38,233 nt of DNA, taken from the NCBI GenBank assembly GCA_047635695.1, contig JBLILN010000016.1, forward strand, positions 1-38,233. The letters run 5' to 3'. The position numbers were made by a program, and so were the translations under genes. The notes under the pieces are model-generated. The model was not told the origin of the DNA. It saw only the letters and a list, made by a program, of their open reading frames with translations, and ran no database searches. The DNA is from UBA2136 sp047635695. Lineage in GTDB: Bacteria; Pseudomonadota; Alphaproteobacteria; UBA2136. Shown here piece after piece: positions 23,994 to 31,538 of the stretch; the first letter of the stretch is position 1; the number at the start of each line of letters is the position of its first letter.

Positions 23994-25787
23994 ATGAACG
24001 CCAAACAACAGTTTTCACTGACGAACAAACAATGGAATATGCGCAATAGCAATATGCGTTTAGGCTTAAAACTGGCTCAAACGCTAGGTGTTAGCCCTAT
24101 TATTGGCCATATTTTATCGTCGCGTGGTTTCAGTGATGTGGACATGGCGCTGTCATTTTTAACGCCCAAACTTTCTGAATTGCCCGACCCAAACCACTTG
24201 CTTGATATGGAAGTAGCAGTTGAACGCCTGATAACCGCCATTGAAAATGACGAAAAAATTGCTATTTTTGGTGACTATGACGTAGACGGTGGCTGTGCGA
24301 CAGCCCTTTTAATCCGCTATTTCCGCTCAATTGGTGTGGAGGCTTTACTTTATATCCCTGACCGCATGACAGAAGGTTATGGCCCGAACAATGACGCCAT
24401 GGACAGCATTAAAAAAATGGGTGCCGATGTGGTGATAACAGTGGACTGTGGCTCGGTGGCTTTTGAGCCGATGGCACATGCCAAGTCCATTGGCCTCGAT
24501 ATGATTATTACCGACCATCACCAAACGTTGCCAACAAGGCCTGAATGTGTGGCGTTAATAAACCCTAACCGTGTGGACGAAACTTCACCTTGTACCATGC
24601 TTTGTGGCGCAGGTGTTGCTTTTTATGTAGCGCTTTCATTAACCCGTGCTCTGCGTGAAAAAGGTTTCTTTAAAGGAGATATTAAAGAGCCCGATAACCG
24701 CTTTTTACTCGACCTTGTTTCCGTGGCGACGGTATGCGACATGGTGCCACTTTTAGGGCCAAACCGTGTGCTTGTAGGTATGGGTTTAAAGGCTATGTCG
24801 TCACGCCAAAACCTTGGTCTTGCTGCACTTGCTGACATTTCGGGTGTAGATGAAAAGCCAAATACCTACCATGCAGGCTTTATGATAGGCCCGCGTATTA
24901 ACGCAGGTGGACGCATTAGTGACTGTGATATGGGGGCTAAATTACTGTCAACAACCAGCTTTGATGAAGCACAAGATATCGCTGAAAAACTCCATGTGTT
25001 AAACGAAGAACGTAAAGAAATTGAAGTGAATGTTTTAGCCGAAGCAATGGTGGAAGCAGAAAAGCAAATGGCTAAAAACCCTGAAGCCTTAGTGGTTGCG
25101 GGTAAAGGTTGGCATGAAGGTGTGATTGGAATTATCGCTTCACGCGTGAAGGAAAAATTCCATCGTCCTACCGTTATTATTTCCATTAATGGTGACGAGG
25201 CCAAAGGTTCAGGGCGTAGTATTTCTGGCATTGATTTAGGCAAAGCTATTATTGATAGTAAAGACATCATTATTAAAGGTGGTGGCCATAAAATGGCAGC
25301 TGGTTTGAGTATTAAGAGTGAGCGTATTGAGGAATTTCGTACGGCATTATGTGACTTGGTTAAGGTGCAAGTGGGCAATGACGAGAATGATATTTTCACC
25401 CCCAAATTAACCATTGATGACTGTATCGCTGTCGATGGTGTGAACCTTAAACTCATGGACGAACTCGATAAGCTTGAACCTTATGGTAACGGCCATTATG
25501 AGCCTAAGTTTGTCTTGAGTGGTGTGACGGTGAACTTTGCAAAAGCAGTGGGCGCCGACGGATCTCACGTGACATTAGGTGTGAGTGGTTCTAGCGGTAA
25601 ACAGCTGCGTGGTATTGCCTTTAGAGCGATGGAAAGTGACATTGGCCCTTACTTATTGGCGGCGCAAAAAAATAAAAAACCTCTTTCAATCTTAGGGACA
25701 CTCAAGCGTAATTCATGGCAGGGTGTGGATTCGGTTCAACTACATGTTATGGATATTTTTGACGGTCACTGGAAGCCTTCAAATTAA
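23994..25787 (+). CDS. recJ: Single-stranded-DNA 5'-3' exonuclease
   Basis: A 597-residue RecJ, which trims 5' single strands in recombination and mismatch repair. DHH-family motifs are present: FGDYDVDGG (near residue 97), VDCGS, ITDHHQTLP and the GPRINAGGRISD segment, followed by the DHHA1 domain with KGGGHKMAAGLS and a C-terminal OB-fold region. Length is normal. The ATG at 23994 is preceded by GGGGGA at 6 nt; an ATG 20 codons upstream has no ribosome site. In many alphaproteobacteria recJ follows hom-glpX; here it is separate and bracketed by the inverted 11-bp-periodic arrays. Confidence 0.95.
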   Translation: MNAKQQFSLTNKQWNMRNSNMRLGLKLAQTLGVSPIIGHILSSRGFSDVDMALSFLTPKLSELPDPNHLLDMEVAVERLITAIENDEKIAIFGDYDVDGGCATALLIRYFRSIGVEALLYIPDRMTEGYGPNNDAMDSIKKMGADVVITVDCGSVAFEPMAHAKSIGLDMIITDHHQTLPTRPECVALINPNRVDETSPCTMLCGAGVAFYVALSLTRALREKGFFKGDIKEPDNRFLLDLVSVATVCDMVPLLGPNRVLVGMGLKAMSSRQNLGLAALADISGVDEKPNTYHAGFMIGPRINAGGRISDCDMGAKLLSTTSFDEAQDIAEKLHVLNEERKEIEVNVLAEAMVEAEKQMAKNPEALVVAGKGWHEGVIGIIASRVKEKFHRPTVIISINGDEAKGSGRSISGIDLGKAIIDSKDIIIKGGGHKMAAGLSIKSERIEEFRTALCDLVKVQVGNDENDIFTPKLTIDDCIAVDGVNLKLMDELDKLEPYGNGHYEPKFVLSGVTVNFAKAVGADGSHVTLGVSGSSGKQLRGIAFRAMESDIGPYLLAAQKNKKPLSILGTLKRNSWQGVDSVQLHVMDIFDGHWKPSN

Positions 25788-25818
25788 TCTAAATCGTTTT
25801 CAATGTTCTGTTTAGTTA

Positions 25819-25838
25819 ATGACATTTTTATATGTCAT
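25819..25838 (+). other. Perfect hairpin after recJ
   Basis: ATGACAT-TTTTAT-ATGTCAT, a 7-bp stem without a following T-tract, 32 nt after the recJ stop. It may end or protect the recJ mRNA. Confidence 0.45.
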
Positions 25839-25865
25839 ACCTATTCTGGTGTCAGGTTTTATAGA

Positions 25866-25965
25866 GAATTAGACCGGAATTAAGGCGAACGAAAAGCGAA
25901 TTGAATGCGAATCGAAACGGAATTACAGAGGAATCAGAGGAGAATTAAAATGGTAAAATACGAAT
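25866..25965. repeat. 11-bp-periodic GAA(T/C) array downstream of recJ
   Basis: GAAT or GAAC starts at 25866, 25877, 25887, 25898, 25909, 25920, 25931, 25942 and 25962. Steps are 11, 10, 11, 11, 11, 11, 11 and 20 bp. Units read like GCGAATCGAAA, CGGAATTACAG and AGGAATCAGAG. It is the inverted counterpart of the array before recJ. The rest of the 326-base gap (25788-26113) holds only the hairpin at 25819 and an A/T run near 26007. Confidence 0.85.
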
Positions 25966-26113
25966 TAACAAGCCTTGGCGTAAAATAATGCTGTATGCAA
26001 AATTATGCAAAAAAATTTTTTTTTGAGTCAGATGCACACAACTTTTTTCAAAAATAATTCTCTACATTTTTTTGATGTTTATGAATGCTTTAAATACTGT
26101 AAAAATCATTGTT

Positions 26114-26968
26114 TTACAAACGCGCAATAATAGCACTTGCATCGTCTATATGTTTAAAACGTGAATATTTTAAATTTTTAAAATCAATATCCGTATCATA
26201 TATTTTTTTCATCGTTTTATAGTAATCATCAATATCATTTATTAGCATGAGTTTACTCGCTTGAATATAGCTTTGATTCACAGGAAATTCAGGGTGGGCC
26301 ATACCATCAGACATAAGGGTAAGGTTTAAACTTTTTTCTATAGGGCGTTTGCCATGGGTAATGAAAGTATCCATACATGGGTCACCATTAAAACAGCCTG
26401 TGGTTACATTGCTTTGTAAGCGGTGGTTAATAATGTCCTGTATTATTTCTTGGCTTTGACGAATCTCTAAAATAGATTTGTTTTGCTCCTTGGCCATTTT
26501 CCATGCTTTTTGAATATACATTTGGTCATCATCATGGCGATTATCTTTTGTTAATTCAGAGTATTGACCATCGTTTTCTTCAATCAGCATGCAGTCGCCC
26601 ACTTGCGCAAAGGTGTAAAAGTTATCATTTGTGAATTTGACGAGTACAGCTGACGCTGTGGGGCCATTTTTACCAAGGGCATGAACGGTTGGGTGATCGT
26701 TTTTTAAGTGCTGGCCAAATTCTCTATTAATTTGAGATAAAATATCTTTGGCCGTGCTTTCGTTGTCTGTAAAATCATTCAATCTACGCACAAAATATTC
26801 AGCAATATAAGCGCCATCGGTTAAACCATTTATTTTAATACCTGTGGTTGACGTGGCACCGTCAATGACGGCTATCATATTTTTACCACTAAAAAGGCGA
26901 TCTTCGCACATTATAGGGGGTGTTTTAGGTGATTTTTCACCAATATGTGTAAATTTTTCGAGTTTCAT
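26114..26968 (-). CDS. PP2C-like serine/threonine phosphatase
   Basis: A 284-residue soluble protein with the motif order of PP2C phosphatases: CEDRLF and AVIDGATS (metal-binding Asp residues), TASAVLVKF, AQVGDCMLI, LTLMSDGMAH and a final HIDDASAIIARL. All aspartates expected for the two metals are present, so it should be active. It is divergent from the GGDEF gene across 45 nt, and a second PP2C-like gene lies beyond that. Which phosphoprotein it acts on is unknown; no kinase is in the window. Confidence 0.75.
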   Translation of the reverse strand: MKLEKFTHIGEKSPKTPPIMCEDRLFSGKNMIAVIDGATSTTGIKINGLTDGAYIAEYFVRRLNDFTDNESTAKDILSQINREFGQHLKNDHPTVHALGKNGPTASAVLVKFTNDNFYTFAQVGDCMLIEENDGQYSELTKDNRHDDDQMYIQKAWKMAKEQNKSILEIRQSQEIIQDIINHRLQSNVTTGCFNGDPCMDTFITHGKRPIEKSLNLTLMSDGMAHPEFPVNQSYIQASKLMLINDIDDYYKTMKKIYDTDIDFKNLKYSRFKHIDDASAIIARL

Positions 26969-27013
26969 GGCTTTTTCTTTTGTTGTTCGGCAAAAATCTT
27001 GTAAAATAAGAAT

Positions 27014-27895
27014 ATGAGTATATTACAAAATACAGACAATTGCCATAAGACTGAACTTGCCGATATGGCAGGGCGTCCTGATTTGGACATTCGTATGGTG
27101 AGCGCCCTTGCTGGTGACCGCACCCTTAATGAACGTGAAAAGCAAACGCTTTTACGTTTAAAGCAAGACCGTGGCGATGGTATTTATAGTGATTTACTTT
27201 ATGCACTTACTTACCGTTCGTTCCCTTCAAAGCAGGCTAAGCACCTATGGAATGAAATTACAGACCACCGTGCTTCTATGAAGAATTTACTCGGACGTGA
27301 TGTGGGTATTAGCGTCGCTGCACATGACTATTTAACAAATGTTTCGGGCCTTTTAAAGGGCGTTGCCGTTATTGAAGAAACGAAAATGTCTTCCTTTGCC
27401 AACACGGCAAGCAAGGACGGTTTAACGGGTCTTTATGACCAAACAACGTTTAAACATCGCCTTAAAGAGGAGATGGAACGCCAAATTCGCTACGGCAGCC
27501 CGTTTACATTGGTGATGTTTGACCTAGACCACTTTAAAATGATTAATGATACTTACGGCCATGCTGAAGGTGACGTTGTTTTGAAGAGAATTTCAGATAT
27601 TTTATTGGCTCAAGCCCGTAAAATGGATACGGCTGCCCGCTATGGTGGCGAAGAGTTTGCCGTTATTTTGCCCGAAGTTGAAGAGGCGAGTGCCTTCATT
27701 TTTGCAGAACGTTTACGCCAAAATATTGAAGATAATTTTAAAGATGGTGAATTTGCCGTGACCGTGAGTATTGGCCTAGCCGCCACGCAGGCAAATGTTG
27801 ACGAAACACCCGATAACCTTATTCGCCGTGCAGATGCACAGCTTTATCGTGCTAAAAATGCAGGTCGTAATCGTGTTTGCGCACAAAATTTATAA
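27014..27895 (+). CDS. Diguanylate cyclase (GGDEF protein)
   Basis: A 293-residue soluble protein making c-di-GMP. The N-terminal 125 residues are helical and carry no known sensor domain. The GGDEF domain starts at DGLTGLYDQTTF; the active site is GGEEF (211-215), with FDLDHFKMINDTYGHAEGD for metal and substrate. RKMD at 202-205, five residues before GGEEF, is an intact RxxD inhibitory site, so product feedback is expected. The ribosome site is weak. Flanked by the two PP2C-like genes. Confidence 0.93.
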   Translation: MSILQNTDNCHKTELADMAGRPDLDIRMVSALAGDRTLNEREKQTLLRLKQDRGDGIYSDLLYALTYRSFPSKQAKHLWNEITDHRASMKNLLGRDVGISVAAHDYLTNVSGLLKGVAVIEETKMSSFANTASKDGLTGLYDQTTFKHRLKEEMERQIRYGSPFTLVMFDLDHFKMINDTYGHAEGDVVLKRISDILLAQARKMDTAARYGGEEFAVILPEVEEASAFIFAERLRQNIEDNFKDGEFAVTVSIGLAATQANVDETPDNLIRRADAQLYRAKNAGRNRVCAQNL

Positions 27896-27958
27896 CTTTG
27901 TAAGCGAAGACTTGTTTTTTGTTTGTGGGGCTTGATTTCCGGCTCCTTTTTTCTTTAC

Positions 27959-27988
27959 TTGATATCCCTGCTTATAAACTGTTATACT
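27959..27988 (+). promoter_or_regulatory. Promoter of the second PP2C-like gene
   Basis: TTGATA (27959-27964), 18-nt spacer, TATACT (27983-27988), giving a leader of about 100 nt before the ATG at 28094. Confidence 0.5.
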
Positions 27989-28093
27989 TAACTTATTAAT
28001 AAGAGCCTTTTGGCTTTCATCTTTAATTTTTTTTTATTGAAATAACCCTTCCATTTTTTATACCGATAAGCTTGCTCTTGCGAGGTAAACCCT

Positions 28094-29023
28094 ATGAATC
28101 AACTTAATATAAAGCAACTCGACTATATGACAGTCGTTGGTGCAAACCCCAGTAATAATTACAGCCCCACTGAGCACCACAATGGTGATGCTTTTATCAA
28201 TTGGGGTAATGGACAAGGTATCCGTTTTTTTGGCGTGATTGATGGTGCGAAAGCGCCTTATGATTACACGATAAATGGCCAACCTAATGACGCCTTTGCG
28301 GCGCAACTATTTGCAGAACTCATTAAAACAAATTTTTCTTTAATGACCCATATTAACCAATGGGAAAACGCCTTAACAGCCTGTATTTTAAATTTTCAAA
28401 ATACTTTTGATATTATACGTGATAACCACCCCATTCATAACCGTGAAGATTTTCGTTTATTTAATGGGTCTTGTGCTTTTACCTTGGCTATTATTGATGA
28501 AAAAACGGCTGATTGCATAGTTTTAAGTGCGACAGATTGCTATATGTGCATACGCAAAAATGGCAAGGTTGTTAACTTATCAAATTATAGTGAGACTGAT
28601 TTAAAGGCTTCGGGCAGATTGATCGAAGGTCGCATGTTGAGTGACTTAATAGACGATGGTATGACCCTTGATGAAGCCCATGCCCATGAATTTAAACGGG
28701 TGCGTGGCAACCGTTGTCGTATTTACAATAAATGCGCAACGCGTAACCATATGGGTATGCCTGTGATGAATGGTGATATTAATTTACTTGATTGCATTCA
28801 AGTGGATACGTTCAATGTGAAGCATGAAAAAATTGATGCCTTTATTGCTATGAGCGACGGTTATGCTGCTAAACACGGTGATATTATCACTTGTGCAGAA
28901 GGTGCCTTAAAACAGGGTTGTGACTATTTTCATTTTCACAATATTCGCCCTTTATGGCAGCACCCCACCAGAGGCAATGTTATTATGAGCGACGTCACCT
29001 GTGCCGTTTTAACATATCAATAA
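28094..29023 (+). CDS. Second PP2C-like phosphatase
   Basis: A 309-residue soluble protein sharing the PP2C pattern with the gene at 26114: HNGDAFINW and FFGVIDGAKAP near the N-terminus, a LSATDCYMCI strand, FIAMSDGYAAKHGD, and VIMSDVTCAVLTYQ at the end. The metal aspartates are kept, but other segments, including an RGNRCRIYNKCATRNHMG insertion, diverge strongly. GAGG lies 9 nt before the ATG. A 58-bp hairpin repeat starts 4 nt after its stop. Probably a paralogue or parallel member with a different partner; activity is less certain than for the first. Confidence 0.65.
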   Translation: MNQLNIKQLDYMTVVGANPSNNYSPTEHHNGDAFINWGNGQGIRFFGVIDGAKAPYDYTINGQPNDAFAAQLFAELIKTNFSLMTHINQWENALTACILNFQNTFDIIRDNHPIHNREDFRLFNGSCAFTLAIIDEKTADCIVLSATDCYMCIRKNGKVVNLSNYSETDLKASGRLIEGRMLSDLIDDGMTLDEAHAHEFKRVRGNRCRIYNKCATRNHMGMPVMNGDINLLDCIQVDTFNVKHEKIDAFIAMSDGYAAKHGDIITCAEGALKQGCDYFHFHNIRPLWQHPTRGNVIMSDVTCAVLTYQ

Positions 29024-29026
29024 AGT

Positions 29027-29084
29027 GCTATATAATTTTTGACTGTTTTCGTGTAGGCAGAGCCTACACGTCGTCCTTGAAAAA
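29027..29084 (+). repeat. 58-bp hairpin repeat, copy 1
   Basis: Begins GCTATATAA and ends CTTGAAAAA, with a perfect 8-bp hairpin GTGTAGGC-AGA-GCCTACAC at 29051-29069. It aligns without gaps to a second copy at 33572-33629, 43 of 58 positions identical. No T-tract follows the hairpin; a separate terminator follows at 29106. Confidence 0.8.
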
Positions 29085-29105
29085 CCATCCAACACATTTT
29101 CGAAT

Positions 29106-29129
29106 AAAAACGCCTTCGGGCGTTTTTTT
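29106..29129 (+). terminator. Intrinsic terminator with UUCG loop
   Basis: AACGCC-TTCG-GGCGTT with flanking A- and T-tracts; ends the PP2C-like transcript. Confidence 0.9.
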
Positions 29130-29197
29130 ATGTCTGTAATAAAGAGTAGGGGGCGAATATATGAAAAACACCTAAAACTGCTTAAAGGTTTTAGCCA

Positions 29198-29227
29198 TAA
29201 AAAAAGCCTCCATATAGGAGGCTTTTC
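29198..29227. terminator. rpsD terminator
   Basis: GCCTCC-ATATA-GGAGGC flanked by seven A (a T-tract on the minus strand); 20 nt past the rpsD stop. Confidence 0.88.
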
Positions 29228-29246
29228 TCTAAATGATCGTAACCAA

Positions 29247-29864
29247 TTATCGAGAGTAAAACTCGACTACAAGGTTAGGGTTCATTTGCACTGGGTATGG
29301 AACCTCTTCCATTACTGGAAGGCGGTTGAATGTACCTTTGTGTGCAGTAGGTTCGAATGTTAGGTAAGATGGAACTTCGCGTTCAACCTTCTCAACAGCT
29401 TCGATAACCATAGGAACCGTACGGCTCTTTTCACGTACTTCAATAACGTCACCTGGGCGGCAGCGGTATGAAGGAATGTTAACAACTTTACCGTTCACAG
29501 TAACGTGCTTGTGGTTTACAAGCTGACGTGAAGCGAATACAGTTGGTACAAAGTTTAGACGGTAAACAATAGCGTCTAGACGTGATTCTAGTAGAGCAAT
29601 AAGGTTTTCTGAAGTATCACCCTTACGACGCACAGCTTCTTTAAAGATTGTGCGGAACTGACCTTCTTTAAGATCACCGTAGTAACCTTTAAGTTTTTGC
29701 TTTTCACGAAGCTGGATACCGTAATCAGTAATCTTCTTACGACGGGCACCGTGTTGACCTGGACCAGTTGGGTTTGTGTTTGTTGGGCATTTGTCGCGAC
29801 CCCATAGGTTTTCACCTAGGCGACGACAGATTTTGTACTTCGGTACTTGACGTACGTTTGACAT
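29247..29864 (-). CDS. rpsD: 30S ribosomal protein S4
   Basis: A 205-residue primary 16S-binding protein. The N-terminus (YKICRRLGENLWGRDKCP, GPGQHGARRKK) lacks the zinc-finger cysteines of the C+ type and matches the alphaproteobacterial form. The S4 RNA-binding domain includes SRLDAIVYRLNFVPTVFASRQLVNH and VNGKVVNIPSYRCRPGD. Length is typical. AAGGAAG precedes the ATG. It is monocistronic. S4 represses its own synthesis through mRNA structure in other bacteria, and the upstream region here is strongly structured (29943-30004), but autoregulation is inference. Confidence 0.97.
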   Translation of the reverse strand: MSNVRQVPKYKICRRLGENLWGRDKCPTNTNPTGPGQHGARRKKITDYGIQLREKQKLKGYYGDLKEGQFRTIFKEAVRRKGDTSENLIALLESRLDAIVYRLNFVPTVFASRQLVNHKHVTVNGKVVNIPSYRCRPGDVIEVREKSRTVPMVIEAVEKVEREVPSYLTFEPTAHKGTFNRLPVMEEVPYPVQMNPNLVVEFYSR

Positions 29865-29942
29865 AATAATATCTTCCTTATCTACTTATATTTGAGCTAA
29901 AAGCCCGCTAACACTGCAATGTTTAATGTACCGCCTTTGTCG

Positions 29943-30004
29943 AAAAGTTAGGTTTTTGCAAACAAAACTCCACAAAGTGGATCACAGATGCCTAACTTTT
30001 AGGC
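29943..30004 (-). promoter_or_regulatory. Structured region upstream of rpsD with exclusive stems
   Basis: Minus strand: AAAAGTTAGG (30000-29991) can pair with CCTAACTTTT (29952-29943), enclosing TCCAC-TTT-GTGGA and GTTTT...AAAAC hairpins, a three-way junction. The same TTAGGC can instead pair with GCCTAA just upstream. On the + strand the alternative hairpin GCCTAA-CTT-TTAGGC is followed by five T, which looks like a terminator. It could be the rpsD leader or a + strand small RNA. A possible rpsD promoter (TTGACT 30024-30019, 17 nt, TAAAAG) overlaps it. Confidence 0.45.
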
Positions 30005-30237
30005 TTTTTCGCCAGTAAAGTCAAGGGGAATCATCATCTTTTAGTATCTATCTACGCTTCATCAAATGTCATTGCCATAGTGGCAACTTTCAATTGATTT
30101 ATCGCAAATATCTAACTAAAATTTAATAATTCTTACGGGTGACGCTTTTTATTGATATATTTACCGTAAATCAGTGGCTATAAAATACTATTATTGTTGG
30201 GGTTAATGCGGTTAAACGTGCGACGTTTATAACAAAG

Positions 30238-30270
30238 AAAAACACCAACTTTTAAAGGTTGATGTTTTTA
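30238..30270 (-). terminator. Terminator of the 30282-31280 operon
   Basis: Long stem AAAAACA(T/C)CAAC... pairing fully on the minus strand with one G-U wobble, ending in a T-tract. The rest of the 29865-30281 gap has a short inverted repeat TTGCCA-TAG-TGGCAA at 30071-30085 and no gene. Confidence 0.75.
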
Positions 30271-30281
30271 AGGGTCGATAA

Positions 30282-30626
30282 TTAGGTAATACAACTACAT
30301 TCACTCCGTAAGTAACGTAATATAATAGTGGGGCTAAAAAAAATGTTGGCCGAAGGACAAGCCGTCATTTCTCTATAAAGCTTTAACGCTTTTTTTTTAG
30401 CGTCTCGGAAGCTTTTTGTATAGGCGCCTATACGCGGGTTACCGCCTTTTGCTTTTTTAGCCTGTGCCTGTAAAAAATTACTACGTGCATGGTGTACATT
30501 CAGCAAAGTTTGCGCTTCATCTTTTAAATTGTGATTATTTAATGTGTTTATGAAGTTACACAACTGTATTGCGGCTTCAGGGGTTTTGGGTTGATATATA
30601 ACGCCTTTTAATATGACTTCTTTCAT
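30282..30626 (-). CDS. Unrecognised small basic protein
   Basis: A 114-residue soluble protein, lysine-rich in the middle (QAQAKKAKGGNPRIGAYTKS, RDAKKKALKLYREM), ending in a less polar tail with two cysteines (SECSCIT). The ATG at 30626 is chosen because GGAG lies 9 nt upstream; a GTG at 30653 has none. Second gene of a two-gene operon, 63 nt after its partner. A perfect 16-bp palindrome GTATAGGCGCCTATAC (30418-30433) lies inside it. No family recognised. Confidence 0.6.
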   Translation of the reverse strand: MKEVILKGVIYQPKTPEAAIQLCNFINTLNNHNLKDEAQTLLNVHHARSNFLQAQAKKAKGGNPRIGAYTKSFRDAKKKALKLYREMTACPSANIFFSPTIILRYLRSECSCIT

Positions 30627-30689
30627 GTGGATCATCTCCAAAGAAAATGGCACCCTAAAAAAGGGCGCCAGATATGTCGAAATTTATGA

Positions 30690-31280
30690 TTACGCTGCTT
30701 CATCTTTGTCAACAATGAATACCGTATCTTTTGATTTATGAGCTTCTCTTGCCGTGATTTCCTCATATAAATGAGGGTAATCAATGGGGTTGAAAAGGTC
30801 TTCATCATCAAGGTCAGAGTAAACTTCTTCATTGACGTGAATGTGACGTGTTGCACGCTTTTCACGGCGTTCTTCATCAAAGCGACGTACCGAACTGTTG
30901 TTAAACTCTTGAGGATCAATCTCTTTTTGTATATTTGATTTATTAATGCGTGCTGACCAATGGTTTAAATATTCTTCAACCATGTTATCAAAGCTTGATA
31001 ATTCACAAGATTGTTCAAGGCGATTTTTTAAGAGGCTCCATGTGTTGCGAACTCTATCAAAATTTTTGCTTTGACGCATGAATATTTTAGTTTTTTGATA
31101 TTTAGTTGCACCAATTTTCTGCTTACGTAAATGACGTGAATCAGCTGCGTCAGAAAGCAATGTTTCAATTTCGCCTCTATGTTCTAGGTCAATATCTAAT
31201 GAACTTTTTTCAAGTTCAATAATGATATTTGTGCGAAGCGTATGTTCTGTCTCAGACCATTTTTTCATGAAAGCACTCAT
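30690..31280 (-). CDS. Unrecognised charged helical protein
   Basis: A 196-residue soluble protein rich in Glu, Lys and Arg, largely helical, with an acidic C-terminal part (EEVYSDLDDEDLFNPIDYPHLYEE). No motif recognised, no membrane helix. The ATG at 31280 has AAGGAG 7 nt upstream; an earlier start nine codons up is unsupported. First gene of an operon with the basic 114-residue protein; an acidic and a basic small protein together may bind each other, which is inference. Preceded by a consensus promoter with an unusual spacer. Confidence 0.65.
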   Translation of the reverse strand: MSAFMKKWSETEHTLRTNIIIELEKSSLDIDLEHRGEIETLLSDAADSRHLRKQKIGATKYQKTKIFMRQSKNFDRVRNTWSLLKNRLEQSCELSSFDNMVEEYLNHWSARINKSNIQKEIDPQEFNNSSVRRFDEERREKRATRHIHVNEEVYSDLDDEDLFNPIDYPHLYEEITAREAHKSKDTVFIVDKDEAA

Positions 31281-31425
31281 GGTAGACTCCTTAAGCGGGC
31301 TTGGCAAAACAGAAGCGTTTTGTCTTGGCTGCTTGGGTTAGTTGAATAGGATAAAAGTTTTAAAACGCAAAGGAATTATGCGCCGTGTGTATATAAAAAA
31401 CGTTTAGGTTAATAATTTCTAATAC

Positions 31426-31456
31426 ATTATATGTGCATGCGGGGGGTGTTTGTCAA
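31426..31456 (-). promoter_or_regulatory. Consensus promoter with 19-bp spacer
   Basis: Minus strand TTGACA (31456-31451) and TATAAT (31431-31426), both perfect, separated by 19 bp that include a C6 run and GCATGC. The leader to the 31280 ATG is about 140 nt and contains a CAAAAC-GCTTCT-GTTTTG hairpin (31305-31322). Confidence 0.6.
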
Positions 31457-31538
31457 TGGCAGACCCGAAAAAAATATATTTTAAATCTCTTTTTTTTGTT
31501 ACTTGATTTTTACAGTAGAAATAGGTGATTATACATTT

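Noticed and set aside
23803..23997. Open frame (64 codons) across the upstream periodic array into recJ
   Set aside because: Its Arg/Phe/Ser-rich text is produced by the 11-bp repeats, it has no ribosome site and it overlaps the recJ start.
23773..25965. CRISPR array as an explanation of the recJ-flanking repeats
   Set aside because: Units are 11 bp, degenerate and without spacers; no cas genes are present.
25950..25988. 12-residue ORF (MVKYELTSLGVK) with an AGGAG site 7 nt upstream
   Set aside because: The AGGAG belongs to the periodic array, and the peptide is too short to support without translation data.
25997..26022. A7/T9 run after recJ as a terminator
   Set aside because: There is no loop or GC stem; it is a simple A/T tract.
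29130..29363. 77-codon open frame at the 3' end of rpsD
   Set aside because: It crosses the rpsD terminator and lies antisense to rpsD.
30418..30433. 16-bp perfect palindrome GTATAGGCGCCTATAC
   Set aside because: It lies inside a coding region and is a single copy; noted as a feature of that gene but not enough for a regulatory call.
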